DNA of 6,390 nt from Sulfurovum sp. bin170 (GTDB lineage: Bacteria > Campylobacterota > Campylobacteria > Campylobacterales > Sulfurovaceae): NCBI RefSeq assembly GCF_010892395.1, contig NZ_JAACKB010000180.1, positions 1-6,390 of the forward strand, read 5' to 3'. The stretch's first letter is position 1, and each line of letters starts with the position of its first letter. Below, piece by piece: positions 1 to 6,363 of the stretch. Both the position numbers and the translations under genes were made by a program. The notes beneath the pieces were generated by a model. That model ran no database searches, was not told where the DNA came from, and saw nothing but the letters and a program-made list of their open reading frames with translations.

Positions 1-46
1 AACAAATTATGATAAAATAGTTTTAATATAGTTGAGGAGTAGTTGT

Positions 47-1180
47 ATGAATAGGGATGAGGGAAAAAAAGTCTATGTTTGGAATTGGGGTGCAAGAGTT
101 ATTCACTGGATGATTGCTCTCTCATTTACCACAGCATTTGTAACATCTTTTTATGAAGAGTTGTTACATGACCATGTGGCACTGGGGTTTATCTTTGGGG
201 TTATGATACTCTACCGTATTATCTGGGGATTTATAGGTCCTAGATATGCACAATTCAAAAATTTCATGTTAAAACCTTCACAATTTATCTTCTATTTCAA
301 AGAGAAAGTACAAAATAGATGGCGTAAGATTCCAGCAGGTCACAATCCAGCATCAAGTTGGTACACTGTTTGGGCAATGGTTATGGGGACAATCATTGTT
401 ATATCTGGACTCTTGCTCTATGGGGTTCAAGAGGCAAAAGGGCTACTCTCCTATCTGAATGAGACTCATACACAATATATTGGAATATTGGAGATTATAC
501 ATCAGTATGCTTCCTATATCTTTGTTGCGTGGGTATTTATTCATATTACAGGGGTGCTTATAGAGCAGTTTTGGCATAAGACTCATATGGTTTTTGCGAT
601 GATTACTGGATACAAAAAGACAGAGGGTGAAGATACAACTGTTAGTATACCTTTGACTATTTTCTCTTTCTCTTTTATTATTATGGGCATACTTACCTAC
701 CTTTTTATTGTTAGTAGTAACTATAACTTCTTAACATTGCAAAAATATGGCAATCTTGACTATGAAGAGATTCATTCTGTTTACCATGAAGAGTGTGGGG
801 ATTGCCACAAGACCTACCCTCCATATATTCTTCCCCAAAAATCTTGGAAAAAGATTATGGCAACGCTAGATAACCATCGAGGAGAAGAGATAACTGAAGC
901 CAATATCTCTAAAGTTGAACAGCAATCAATTCTTAAGTTTTTACTTGCAAATTCAGCAGAGAGTAGTACAAGGGAAGCTGCTGTAAAGATGATGGACTCT
1001 TTGGGTAAACGACGACCAAAAGCTATTACAAAAACACCTTATTGGAGAGAGACACACAAAAATATTCCAAAATCGGTCTATAAGAGCAGAGAAGTTAAAG
1101 ATAAATCTAACTGTTTTGCTTGTCATAAAGATTTTGAGCATGGCAACTTGGATGATATGAATATCAAAAAGAGTTACTAG
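47..1180 (+). CDS. Cytochrome b561 / di-haem cytochrome c (DHC) fusion protein
   Basis: This 377-residue membrane protein joins two redox modules. Residues 1-190 resemble the b-type cytochrome of the b561/Ni-Fe hydrogenase family. They have four hydrophobic helices (about 17-36, 44-64, 106-126, 147-172) and candidate haem b histidines H20, H43 (or H41), H152 and H166. A fifth helix (about 202-223) leads into a C-terminal domain with two haem c motifs, CGDCH (250-254) and CFACH (356-360). The text around them (YPPYILPQKSW after the first, TPYWRETH before the second) matches DHC di-haem cytochromes. Counting helices from a basic cytoplasmic N-terminus puts the DHC domain in the periplasm, as haem c attachment requires. 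ATG 47 is chosen because GAGGAG at 34-39 sits 7 bases before it. An in-frame TTG at 32 would lie upstream of that site and is unlikely. In known bacteria DHC and b561 are usually separate adjacent genes. Likely role (inference): electron transfer between quinone and periplasmic haem proteins. The partner is unknown. Confidence 0.88.
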   Translation: MNRDEGKKVYVWNWGARVIHWMIALSFTTAFVTSFYEELLHDHVALGFIFGVMILYRIIWGFIGPRYAQFKNFMLKPSQFIFYFKEKVQNRWRKIPAGHNPASSWYTVWAMVMGTIIVISGLLLYGVQEAKGLLSYLNETHTQYIGILEIIHQYASYIFVAWVFIHITGVLIEQFWHKTHMVFAMITGYKKTEGEDTTVSIPLTIFSFSFIIMGILTYLFIVSSNYNFLTLQKYGNLDYEEIHSVYHEECGDCHKTYPPYILPQKSWKKIMATLDNHRGEEITEANISKVEQQSILKFLLANSAESSTREAAVKMMDSLGKRRPKAITKTPYWRETHKNIPKSVYKSREVKDKSNCFACHKDFEHGNLDDMNIKKSY

Positions 1181-1221
1181 ATAAGTAACATTTATTGTAA
1201 TCTTTACTTTTTTTTATGTTA

Positions 1222-1235
1222 TTGATACAAATCAA
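1222..1235. promoter_or_regulatory. FNR/CRP-family operator, perfect TTGAT-N4-ATCAA palindrome
   Basis: TTGATACAAATCAA is an exact match to the FNR consensus, with two 5-base arms and a 4-base spacer. Its centre (1228.5) lies about 41.5 bases before the transcription start expected from the TATAAT box at 1258-1263. That is the position of class II activation by FNR/CRP-family proteins. It stands before a sulfur-reductase operon, a type of gene commonly induced without oxygen. Which family member binds it here cannot be told from the sequence. Confidence 0.75.
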
Positions 1236-1257
1236 AGTATCACATAAGATTATCTTC

Positions 1258-1263
1258 TATAAT
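1258..1263 (+). promoter_or_regulatory. -10 box of the psrABC-like operon promoter
   Basis: A consensus TATAAT hexamer predicts a start near 1270 and a leader of about 70 bases before the ATG at 1340. The region where a -35 box would fall (about 1235-1240) shows no TTGACA-like hexamer and overlaps the FNR-type site. This fits a promoter that needs an activator. The DNA is AT-rich, so the hexamer alone would be weak evidence. Its spacing to the operator makes it convincing. Confidence 0.62.
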
Positions 1264-1279
1264 ATATAACATAGCCTTA

Positions 1280-1306
1280 TAAATAGGAGTAAATTACTCT
1301 TATTTA
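1280..1306 (+). promoter_or_regulatory. Stem-loop in the 5' leader of the sulfur reductase operon
   Basis: Bases 1280-1292 and 1294-1306 are inverted copies that pair at every position except one G-T wobble (1286/1300). Allowing a 3-base loop, this gives a stem of about 12 base pairs, mostly A-T with a GAGT/ACTC core. It lies inside the predicted leader, 20 bases before the ribosome binding site at 1327. No T-run follows, so it is not an intrinsic terminator. It could stabilise the mRNA 5' end, or be a protein-binding palindrome in DNA. The function is not known. Confidence 0.5.
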
Positions 1307-1339
1307 AGCTAGTAAACAAATTAATAGGAGGAGAAGCTG

Positions 1340-3823
1340 ATGCAGGTAGAGATTTCAAGACGAAAATTTCTTCAAGGTACGGTTGCGATGAGTGTTGTTG
1401 GTGGAACAGCAGTGAGTGCAACTAATCTTTTTGCAAGTGATGGTCATGATAGTAGTGATGGTGGTACAAATAGTGCTATACCAGATTCGATTACAACCAA
1501 AACAGGTGAAGCAAAAGAGGTAAGAAATATTCCAACACTTTGTGAGATGTGTGTGAATAAGTGTGCGGCGATTGCTAGAGTAGAGGATGGGATAGTGACC
1601 AAACTAGACCCAAATCCGATGTTTCCAAAATCAAAAAATATGTTATGTCCTAGAGGTAATGCAGGGATACAAGCCCTATATGACCCAGATAGACTAAAAT
1701 ATCCATTGATTAGAACAGGTGAGAAGGGTGAAGGTAAGTTCAAGAGGGTCTCATGGGATGAAGCCTTTGCTTATATTACTGAAAAGACCATTAAAATCTT
1801 AGATGAAGAGAAAGATAACCGTTCATCATTCCTCTTCTGTGCTGGTGAGGGTATGGCAGAGCATACTTTCAAAACTTTCTATCAAGGTTTTGGTTCAGGA
1901 AACTGGCTTAATCACGCCTCTATCTGTCTTCAGACTGTGGCTTCTGGTTATGGTGTTACTATTGGTGCTTATCCTCAATCTGACTTGGAGAATGCAGAGT
2001 ATATTATTATGGCAGGAGCAAACAGAGCAGAAGCTATTGTATCTCCTGATACGATGGATCTCTTCAAGCGAACCAAAGGACGAGGAGCAAAGCTTATCTG
2101 TGTTGACCCAAGATTTACCAATACAGCAGCTAAAGCAGATAAGTGGTTAGCTATTAACCCAGGGACTGACTTGGCTTTTGTTTTGGCACTTACTTATGTT
2201 GTTCTTACAGAAGAGCTTTACAATAAAGAGTATGTCGAGGCACATTTTAAAGGGTTTGATGAGTATAAAAATCATGTACTTACAAGTGGTTACTCTCCTT
2301 CATGGGCAGAGCCAATTACCAATATTAAAGCTAAAGATATTGTAAAAATAGCTAGAGAGTTTATGGCTCATGCTCCTAAATCTATCTACTATCCAGGACG
2401 AAGATCTACTTTTGCCAAAAATGATTTCCAGTTGCGTCGTGCAATGGCAATCTTCCAAGGACTTGGTGGTGGTATCGACTGTAAAGGTGGATTGATTTTT
2501 GGTTCAAAAGTCAAAATCAAAGGTCACTCAGGACTAGAACCACTCTACGCAAGAGCTGAATCAAGAGCTATTGTTAAGAAAAAAGATGCTAAAAAGGGTG
2601 AAGCTGGTTATGATGACTGTGCTGTTGTATCTGGTGGAGGTTCATGGTTAGGTTGGAGAAACCGATTCTTGGAGAATAAGATGCCATATAAAGTTAGAGG
2701 GATGTTCTGTTATAAGCACAATCCGATGATGAATATGCCAAACACAGCCAAGACAGCTGAGATGCTTAAAAGAATAGAGTTGCTAGTCTGTATTGATACT
2801 ATGCCAAGTGATACTGTAATGTATGCCGATGTGGTATTGCCAGAGTGTACTTACTTGGAGAGAACTGACCCTGTTAAAACTTTTGGTGGTGTAGAGCCGT
2901 CAATTGCACAGAGAAACAAGGTCGTTGATCCACTCTTTGAGACTCAACCTATTAACACGATTCTACGAGGTCTTATGGGGCAACTATCCAAACCACTTTT
3001 TGAGATTACTAAAAAGTATGATGAGGATGTTCAAGAGGAGTTGGCTGAGTTAGAAAAAGCAGAAGTTGATGAGAACAATGAGACGACAGGTACAGGGCAG
3101 ACAGCTGAGGAGAAAGAGGTAGAGGTTTATGCTGAATTTGACTTAACAAAACTTTTTGAGCATGACCAAGAGCATACCAATGAACATGCTGTTCATGACT
3201 ACCCAGGTGCTGCTGAAGCTCTAAAAGAGCATGGGGTTTTCTATCCGAAGATGAGTGAGTACTATAAGCAAATTTCAGCTAATGTACATCAGTACTATCC
3301 TGAAAAATTAAAATCATACTCTGTATTTGGTGGTGCAACTAAAACTGCTTCTAAAAAAGTAGAGTGTAACTTGGCTTCTATGGCAAAAAAAGGGGTTGAC
3401 CCAATGCCAACTTGGAGAGATGATTATAACTTCTCCGTTCCAGATGGCAAGTTTAGATTGATGACAGGGCGACATGCACAGTTTACACAGAGTGGTACAG
3501 CAAATAACTCAGTTCTGCGAGATTTGATGCCTGAAAACTTTATCTGGATTAACAAACGCGTTGCCAAAGAGAAAGGAATCGCTTTTGGTGATACCTTGGA
3601 GGTAACAAGCAGTGTAGGTAAAGTGACGATTAAAGCTTATCCAACGGAGAAGATAGCTCCAAATCAAGTCTTCTTTATTCACGGCTTTGGTGAAGAGAGT
3701 TCGGCATTGACATGGGCTTATAAAAATGGTGGTAATGACAATGCTGTTATAGAAGATGTATTGGAACCAGTTTATGGTGCAGCAGCGATGCATGAGACCA
3801 ATGTAGAAATTAGGAAGGTGTAA
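1340..3823 (+). CDS. psrA: Molybdopterin oxidoreductase, polysulfide/thiosulfate reductase-type catalytic subunit (PsrA/PhsA-like)
   Basis: This 827-residue protein is the catalytic subunit of a periplasmic sulfur-compound reductase of the DMSO reductase superfamily. It starts with a Tat signal: SRRKFL at 6-11, then a hydrophobic stretch to about residue 33. A 4Fe-4S motif follows, C68-x2-C71-x3-C75-x27-C103, with the CEMC and CPRGNAG wording typical of Psr/Phs proteins. C196, in NHASICLQT, is the likely molybdenum ligand. The C-terminal part (about 690-827) is the dinucleotide-binding domain. Residues about 558-604 form an acidic, low-complexity insertion, followed by a His cluster (H608, H612, H616, H619). 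Known PsrA/PhsA proteins are about 760 residues, so this one is longer. GGAGGAG at 1327-1333, 6 bases before the ATG, supports the start. An FNR-type promoter precedes the gene. The substrate (polysulfide, thiosulfate or tetrathionate) cannot be fixed from sequence. The CEMC text and the small Fe-S partner make an arsenate reductase less likely. No Mo-enzyme chaperone gene lies in the window. Confidence 0.9.
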   Translation: MQVEISRRKFLQGTVAMSVVGGTAVSATNLFASDGHDSSDGGTNSAIPDSITTKTGEAKEVRNIPTLCEMCVNKCAAIARVEDGIVTKLDPNPMFPKSKNMLCPRGNAGIQALYDPDRLKYPLIRTGEKGEGKFKRVSWDEAFAYITEKTIKILDEEKDNRSSFLFCAGEGMAEHTFKTFYQGFGSGNWLNHASICLQTVASGYGVTIGAYPQSDLENAEYIIMAGANRAEAIVSPDTMDLFKRTKGRGAKLICVDPRFTNTAAKADKWLAINPGTDLAFVLALTYVVLTEELYNKEYVEAHFKGFDEYKNHVLTSGYSPSWAEPITNIKAKDIVKIAREFMAHAPKSIYYPGRRSTFAKNDFQLRRAMAIFQGLGGGIDCKGGLIFGSKVKIKGHSGLEPLYARAESRAIVKKKDAKKGEAGYDDCAVVSGGGSWLGWRNRFLENKMPYKVRGMFCYKHNPMMNMPNTAKTAEMLKRIELLVCIDTMPSDTVMYADVVLPECTYLERTDPVKTFGGVEPSIAQRNKVVDPLFETQPINTILRGLMGQLSKPLFEITKKYDEDVQEELAELEKAEVDENNETTGTGQTAEEKEVEVYAEFDLTKLFEHDQEHTNEHAVHDYPGAAEALKEHGVFYPKMSEYYKQISANVHQYYPEKLKSYSVFGGATKTASKKVECNLASMAKKGVDPMPTWRDDYNFSVPDGKFRLMTGRHAQFTQSGTANNSVLRDLMPENFIWINKRVAKEKGIAFGDTLEVTSSVGKVTIKAYPTEKIAPNQVFFIHGFGEESSALTWAYKNGGNDNAVIEDVLEPVYGAAAMHETNVEIRKV

Positions 3824-3825
3824 TT

Positions 3826-4389
3826 ATGGCAAGATATGGAATGGCTTTAGATTACAAAAATTGTATTAATTGTAAAGCGTGTGAGGTGGCATGTAAAGAG
3901 GAGAATGGGGTTACTCTTGGTGCTGATAAACACAGAATTTGGGTCGGTGTAAAAGAGATAGAGGGTGAGTATCCATTTCTTAGTATCAGCTCAAGCACTT
4001 TTATGCCAAGTCAGTGTCAACACTGTGATGATGCTCCTTGTCAAATGGTCTGTCCTACAAATGCGACATATTTTGATGAGAATAGAGTAGTAAGGGTCAA
4101 TACTGACCAATGTATCTTATGTAGCTACTGTATGGTAGCTTGTCCTTACGATGCACGATTTGTAGATGATAGAACGATGACGGTAGACAAGTGTAATTTC
4201 TGTTCAGATACACGATTGGCACAGGGAAAAACAACAACTGCTTGTCAAAATACTTGTCCAACAAAAGTAAGAACCTTTGGTGACCTTGATGACCCAGAGA
4301 GTGAAATTAGCGAACTGCTTAGAACGAGAGATCACTTCTCTTTAAAAGCTCACCTTGGAACCAATCCAAAATTATTCTATCTAACATAA
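3826..4389 (+). CDS. psrB: 4Fe-4S electron-transfer subunit (PsrB/PhsB/NrfC-like)
   Basis: This 187-residue protein is the electron wire between the membrane and catalytic subunits. All 16 cysteines for four 4Fe-4S clusters are present: C13-x2-C16-x2-C19-x3-C23, C64-x2-C67-x4-C72-x3-C76, C96-x2-C99-x2-C102-x3-C106, and C123-x2-C126-x13-C140-x3-C144. The length is usual for PsrB and PhsB. It has no signal peptide, which fits the family: it would be exported across the membrane together with the Tat-bearing catalytic subunit. The ATG lies 2 bases after the stop of the upstream gene, and its AGGAAGG ribosome site is inside the end of that gene, so the two are surely co-transcribed and probably translationally coupled. 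No cluster ligand is missing. Confidence 0.93.
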   Translation: MARYGMALDYKNCINCKACEVACKEENGVTLGADKHRIWVGVKEIEGEYPFLSISSSTFMPSQCQHCDDAPCQMVCPTNATYFDENRVVRVNTDQCILCSYCMVACPYDARFVDDRTMTVDKCNFCSDTRLAQGKTTTACQNTCPTKVRTFGDLDDPESEISELLRTRDHFSLKAHLGTNPKLFYLT

Positions 4390-4399
4390 GGAGATTGAT

Positions 4400-5593
4400 A
4401 TGATTGCAAAAGCAAAAGAATTTATAACATCGATTCCTGTTAATAAGGTAGGAATGAAAGATTTACTGGATTTTGAGAGAACTCCAAGAAACATGTTGGT
4501 CGCCGTTATAACGGTTGGACTTTTGGCACTGTTTGTTGTGGGACTTGCATTCTTTTTTATGCATGGACACCACGCCTACAATGTTACCAAAGAGCATCCT
4601 TGGGGACTACTCCTTGCCGTATATATCTTTTTTGTTGTAAGTTCAACAGGACTATGTATTATCGGCTCATTAGGTGATGTTTTCGGATTCAAAGACTATA
4701 TGCTCATCTCTAAACGAGCTATTTTTGGCTCCATAGTTACCATCTTGGCTGGATTTGCGGTTATTGCTGTAGAGATAGGTCACCCTGTAACGATGTTGAT
4801 TTACAATGTCTTAACCCCAGGATTAACCTCGGCTATCTGGTGGATGGGTACGCTATATGGTGCTTATTTGGCATTTATGATTGTTGAGTTTATCTTCTTA
4901 TTAAAAGGAGATATGAAAAAGGCGAAAATATTTGGACTAACAGGACTACTTGTAGGTCTTGCAGCACACTCTAACTTGGGGTCAGTATTTGGTTTTCTAA
5001 ATGCTAGACCAATCGCCAATGGAGTATTTTATCCAACTTACTTCATCTTGACAGCATTTATTACAGGTGTATTTATCGCCTTTATTATTATGGGTTTCCG
5101 ATACAAACTTGAATTCCCTGAAAAAGTAAAAACCATGTTAACAGGATTGGCAAAGATGCAAGCACTGCTTCTATCAATTCTTATCTTCTTCATTACATGG
5201 AAAATGTTTACCGATATTTATGGTGGTATGCCAGACCGTTCAGAAGTTGCTATTCACATTTTAGGTTCATGGACTTTCCAGGCAGAAGTTATATTGGCGA
5301 TGATTATCCCATTGGTTATCATCTTGAAAGATATGGGTAGATCACCTGTTCTAATGTTTTGGGCATCGCTCAGTGGTATGGTTGGTATCTTCTTTATGAG
5401 ATATAACCTTGTACACGACAGTCAGCTCAAACCACTTCAGATGATGAAAACCACAGAGTATCAACTTGCACCAAGTTGGGTACACTACATTCCATCAGCT
5501 ACAGAGATAATGATTTCTCTTGGTGGACTGGGGCTTTGTATTGCGATGTATTATGCAGGAACAAAGTTCTTTAATTTGGATGAAGACCATTAA
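4400..5593 (+). CDS. psrC: NrfD/PsrC-family membrane subunit (quinol-interacting anchor)
   Basis: This 397-residue integral membrane protein would anchor the complex and take electrons from menaquinol. I count ten hydrophobic segments, at about 31-54, 68-91, 103-125, 143-168, 175-200, 212-232, 250-270, 296-312, 320-341 and 367-392. They follow a roughly 30-residue polar N-terminus without a cleavable signal. No CXXCH motif is present and there is no regular pattern of haem b histidines, as expected for NrfD-type subunits. The PsrC of known structure, from Thermus, has eight helices and is about 250 residues. This longer form is closer in size to the HybB-like branch of the family. AAGGAG at 4388-4393 overlaps the stop codon of the upstream gene and lies 6 bases before the ATG, showing tight operon coupling. 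A hairpin terminator follows. Family assignment is firm. The symbol psrC is by context. Confidence 0.87.
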   Translation: MIAKAKEFITSIPVNKVGMKDLLDFERTPRNMLVAVITVGLLALFVVGLAFFFMHGHHAYNVTKEHPWGLLLAVYIFFVVSSTGLCIIGSLGDVFGFKDYMLISKRAIFGSIVTILAGFAVIAVEIGHPVTMLIYNVLTPGLTSAIWWMGTLYGAYLAFMIVEFIFLLKGDMKKAKIFGLTGLLVGLAAHSNLGSVFGFLNARPIANGVFYPTYFILTAFITGVFIAFIIMGFRYKLEFPEKVKTMLTGLAKMQALLLSILIFFITWKMFTDIYGGMPDRSEVAIHILGSWTFQAEVILAMIIPLVIILKDMGRSPVLMFWASLSGMVGIFFMRYNLVHDSQLKPLQMMKTTEYQLAPSWVHYIPSATEIMISLGGLGLCIAMYYAGTKFFNLDEDH

Positions 5594-5604
5594 GGTCTCT
5601 CCAC

Positions 5605-5629
5605 TCTACCTCTTTTGAGGTAGAATTTT
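5605..5629 (+). terminator. Intrinsic terminator after the sulfur reductase operon
   Basis: An 8-base-pair perfect stem (5605-5612 with 5617-5624, core CTACCTC/GAGGTAG) has a TTTT loop and is followed by A-TTTT. It begins 12 bases after the stop codon of the membrane subunit and lies just beyond the end of the convergent minus-strand gene. The T-tract is short, and there is none on the minus side, so it should work mainly for plus-strand transcripts. Confidence 0.65.
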
Positions 5630-5633
5630 AAAT

Positions 5634-6125
5634 CTATTCTACAAATCTACTATCTGATTTTTTCTTACTTACCTCATCTGAGCTAGATTGCATCCAGCCC
5701 GATTTAATCACACCCTCCACCTTGTCAAAGTTCTCAATATATGGTTTTATATCTATAAGTGGTGTTCCATTCAATATGTCAACCCCCTTAATTGTCACCT
5801 TATTACCATCAACTTTAACAAGTTCAACCACAGATAGACCAAGACTATTTGGGTGCATTGGCGTTCGTGTAGAGAAGACTCCTCTTGGGGTGTGGGTTTT
5901 ATCATTAAATGGCACAACAGAGAGTTGAGGTTTTTTAATCTTATGAAAATAGTAAATCAGATAAACATGTGAAAAGCCATCTAGGTCTTTTAGCCCCTCT
6001 TTATACTCATCTTTGAACACAATAGTAGCATATGTATCTTTTGCCCCTTTGGGTTGAACGGGCATATTTATCAAGCTACAAAATGGAGATTGGATGGTTG
6101 CTATCTGTACTAATTCAAATTTCAT
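5634..6125 (-). CDS. trmO: TrmO/TsaA-family tRNA (adenine-N6)-methyltransferase, short single-domain form
   Basis: This 163-residue protein belongs to the TrmO/TsaA (formerly UPF0066, YaeB/VirR) family. Its characterised E. coli member methylates N6 of threonylcarbamoyl-adenosine at tRNA position 37 using S-adenosylmethionine. Visible family motifs are MPVQPKG (21-27), YKEGLKDLDGFSHVYLIYYF (41-60), RGVFSTRTP (81-89), HPNSLGLS (91-98) and DILNGTPLIDIKPY (116-129). Family members more often read RPNPIG where this has HPNSLG. The E. coli protein is about 235 residues. This one ends soon after the core beta-barrel domain, with a polar Ser/Lys-rich tail, so the C-terminal extension is absent. The ATG at 6125 is supported by AAGGA (6131-6135 on the minus strand) 5 bases upstream. 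The gene converges on the reductase operon and is not functionally tied to it. Exact tRNA substrate activity is inferred. Confidence 0.85.
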   Translation of the reverse strand: MKFELVQIATIQSPFCSLINMPVQPKGAKDTYATIVFKDEYKEGLKDLDGFSHVYLIYYFHKIKKPQLSVVPFNDKTHTPRGVFSTRTPMHPNSLGLSVVELVKVDGNKVTIKGVDILNGTPLIDIKPYIENFDKVEGVIKSGWMQSSSDEVSKKKSDSRFVE

Positions 6126-6148
6126 TTTTTTCCTTTTGATTTTATCCT

Positions 6149-6169
6149 ATATCAAAATAGTTTTGAAAT
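6149..6169. promoter_or_regulatory. AT-rich palindrome upstream of the trmO-like gene
   Basis: TCAAAA-TAG-TTTTGA (6152-6166) is a perfect 6-base inverted repeat with a 3-base centre. After one mismatch on each side, two more pairs extend it. It lies 27 bases before the minus-strand ATG, where a promoter or operator is expected. The arms read TCAAA...TTTGA, the reverse order of an FNR site, so it is not a second FNR box. In DNA this AT-rich a chance palindrome is possible. Confidence 0.25.
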
Positions 6170-6251
6170 TTTACTCTCTATTTCTTAACAAAACATATTT
6201 TTATTATTTTAAGGTGATATTGATGTGTTCATCAGGAGGTGGGATATTTTG

Positions 6252-6278
6252 TAGGGGCAAACCTTTATGGTTGCCCTA
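6252..6278. repeat. Imperfect inverted repeat of the GTAGGGGC...GCCCTA kind
   Basis: The left arm TAGGGGCAAACC (6252-6263) and right arm GGTTGCCCTA (6269-6278) are reverse complements apart from one extra G and one extra A on the left, with a 5-base TTTAT centre. The GC-rich arms stand out from the AT-rich surroundings. Palindromes opening with GTAGGGGC are familiar from memory as dispersed intergenic repeats in several bacterial groups. Only one copy is in the window, so dispersal is inferred. Without a T-run on either side it is a poor intrinsic terminator. Confidence 0.6.
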
Positions 6279-6303
6279 AATTTATTAGACTTCTTGCAAA
6301 ACT

Positions 6304-6363
6304 AGGAACCGATGGCTTTAGCCCAATGCCAATGAATTAGCGAGGCTGAAGCCATCGTTTCCT
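6304..6363. repeat. Long inverted repeat, MITE-like or mobile element remnant
   Basis: Two 20-base arms (6304-6323 and 6344-6363) pair with a single mismatch (C6309/T6358) and one T-G wobble (6319/6348). The core is CGATGGCTT/AAGCCATCG. The 20-base centre contains no gene. The similarity continues outward: TTGCA occurs 6 bases outside the left arm (6294-6298), and its reverse complement TGCAA lies 4 bases outside the right arm (6368-6372). The structure as a whole may therefore span about 6294-6372. Such symmetry suggests a small non-autonomous element or the joined ends of a degraded insertion sequence. No transposase and no clear target duplication is visible. Confidence 0.6.

Noticed and set aside
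8..18. Possible -10 boxes (TATGAT at 8-13, TAAAAT at 13-18) for the cytochrome gene.
   Set aside because: The -35 region falls outside the window, and such hexamers are common by chance in DNA this AT-rich.
32..46. An upstream TTG start for the cytochrome fusion, adding five residues.
   Set aside because: The TTG lies before the GAGGAG ribosome site at 34-39, which is well spaced for ATG 47. The five extra residues would be encoded by the ribosome site itself.
953..1141. Minus-strand open frame of 62 codons inside the cytochrome gene.
   Set aside because: It is the shadow of a well-supported gene and shows no ribosome site or recognisable protein features.
1172..1215. Possible terminator after the cytochrome gene: weak stems (GTTAC/GTAAC at 1173-1189, AAGTAA/TTACTT at 1183-1209) and a T-run at 1208-1215.
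   Set aside because: The stem joined to the T-run is six pairs with one G-C and a 15-base loop, too weak to call. The gene may still end near here.
1444..2150. Open frames at 1444-1743 (minus) and 1803-2150 (plus) inside the catalytic subunit gene.
   Set aside because: They overlap conserved Fe-S and molybdenum-binding coding sequence in another frame. Their translations look like no known protein.
3509..3793. Minus-strand open frame of 94 codons opposite the 3' end of the catalytic subunit gene.
   Set aside because: It is a shadow frame opposite the conserved C-terminal domain, with no independent support.
1340..5593. Arsenate respiratory reductase (Arr) as the identity of the operon.
   Set aside because: The Cx2Cx3Cx27C spacing is shared, but the CEMC wording, the small 187-residue Fe-S subunit and the NrfD-type anchor fit Psr/Phs better. 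A phylogenetic tree would settle it.
5722..5928. Plus-strand open frame of 68 codons opposite the trmO-like gene.
   Set aside because: It is antisense to conserved TrmO motifs, which explain the sequence much better.
6094..6279. Plus-strand open frame of 61 codons running from the trmO-like gene start into the repeat region.
   Set aside because: It begins inside another gene, is made of AT-rich low-complexity codons, and ends in the palindromic repeat with no ribosome site.
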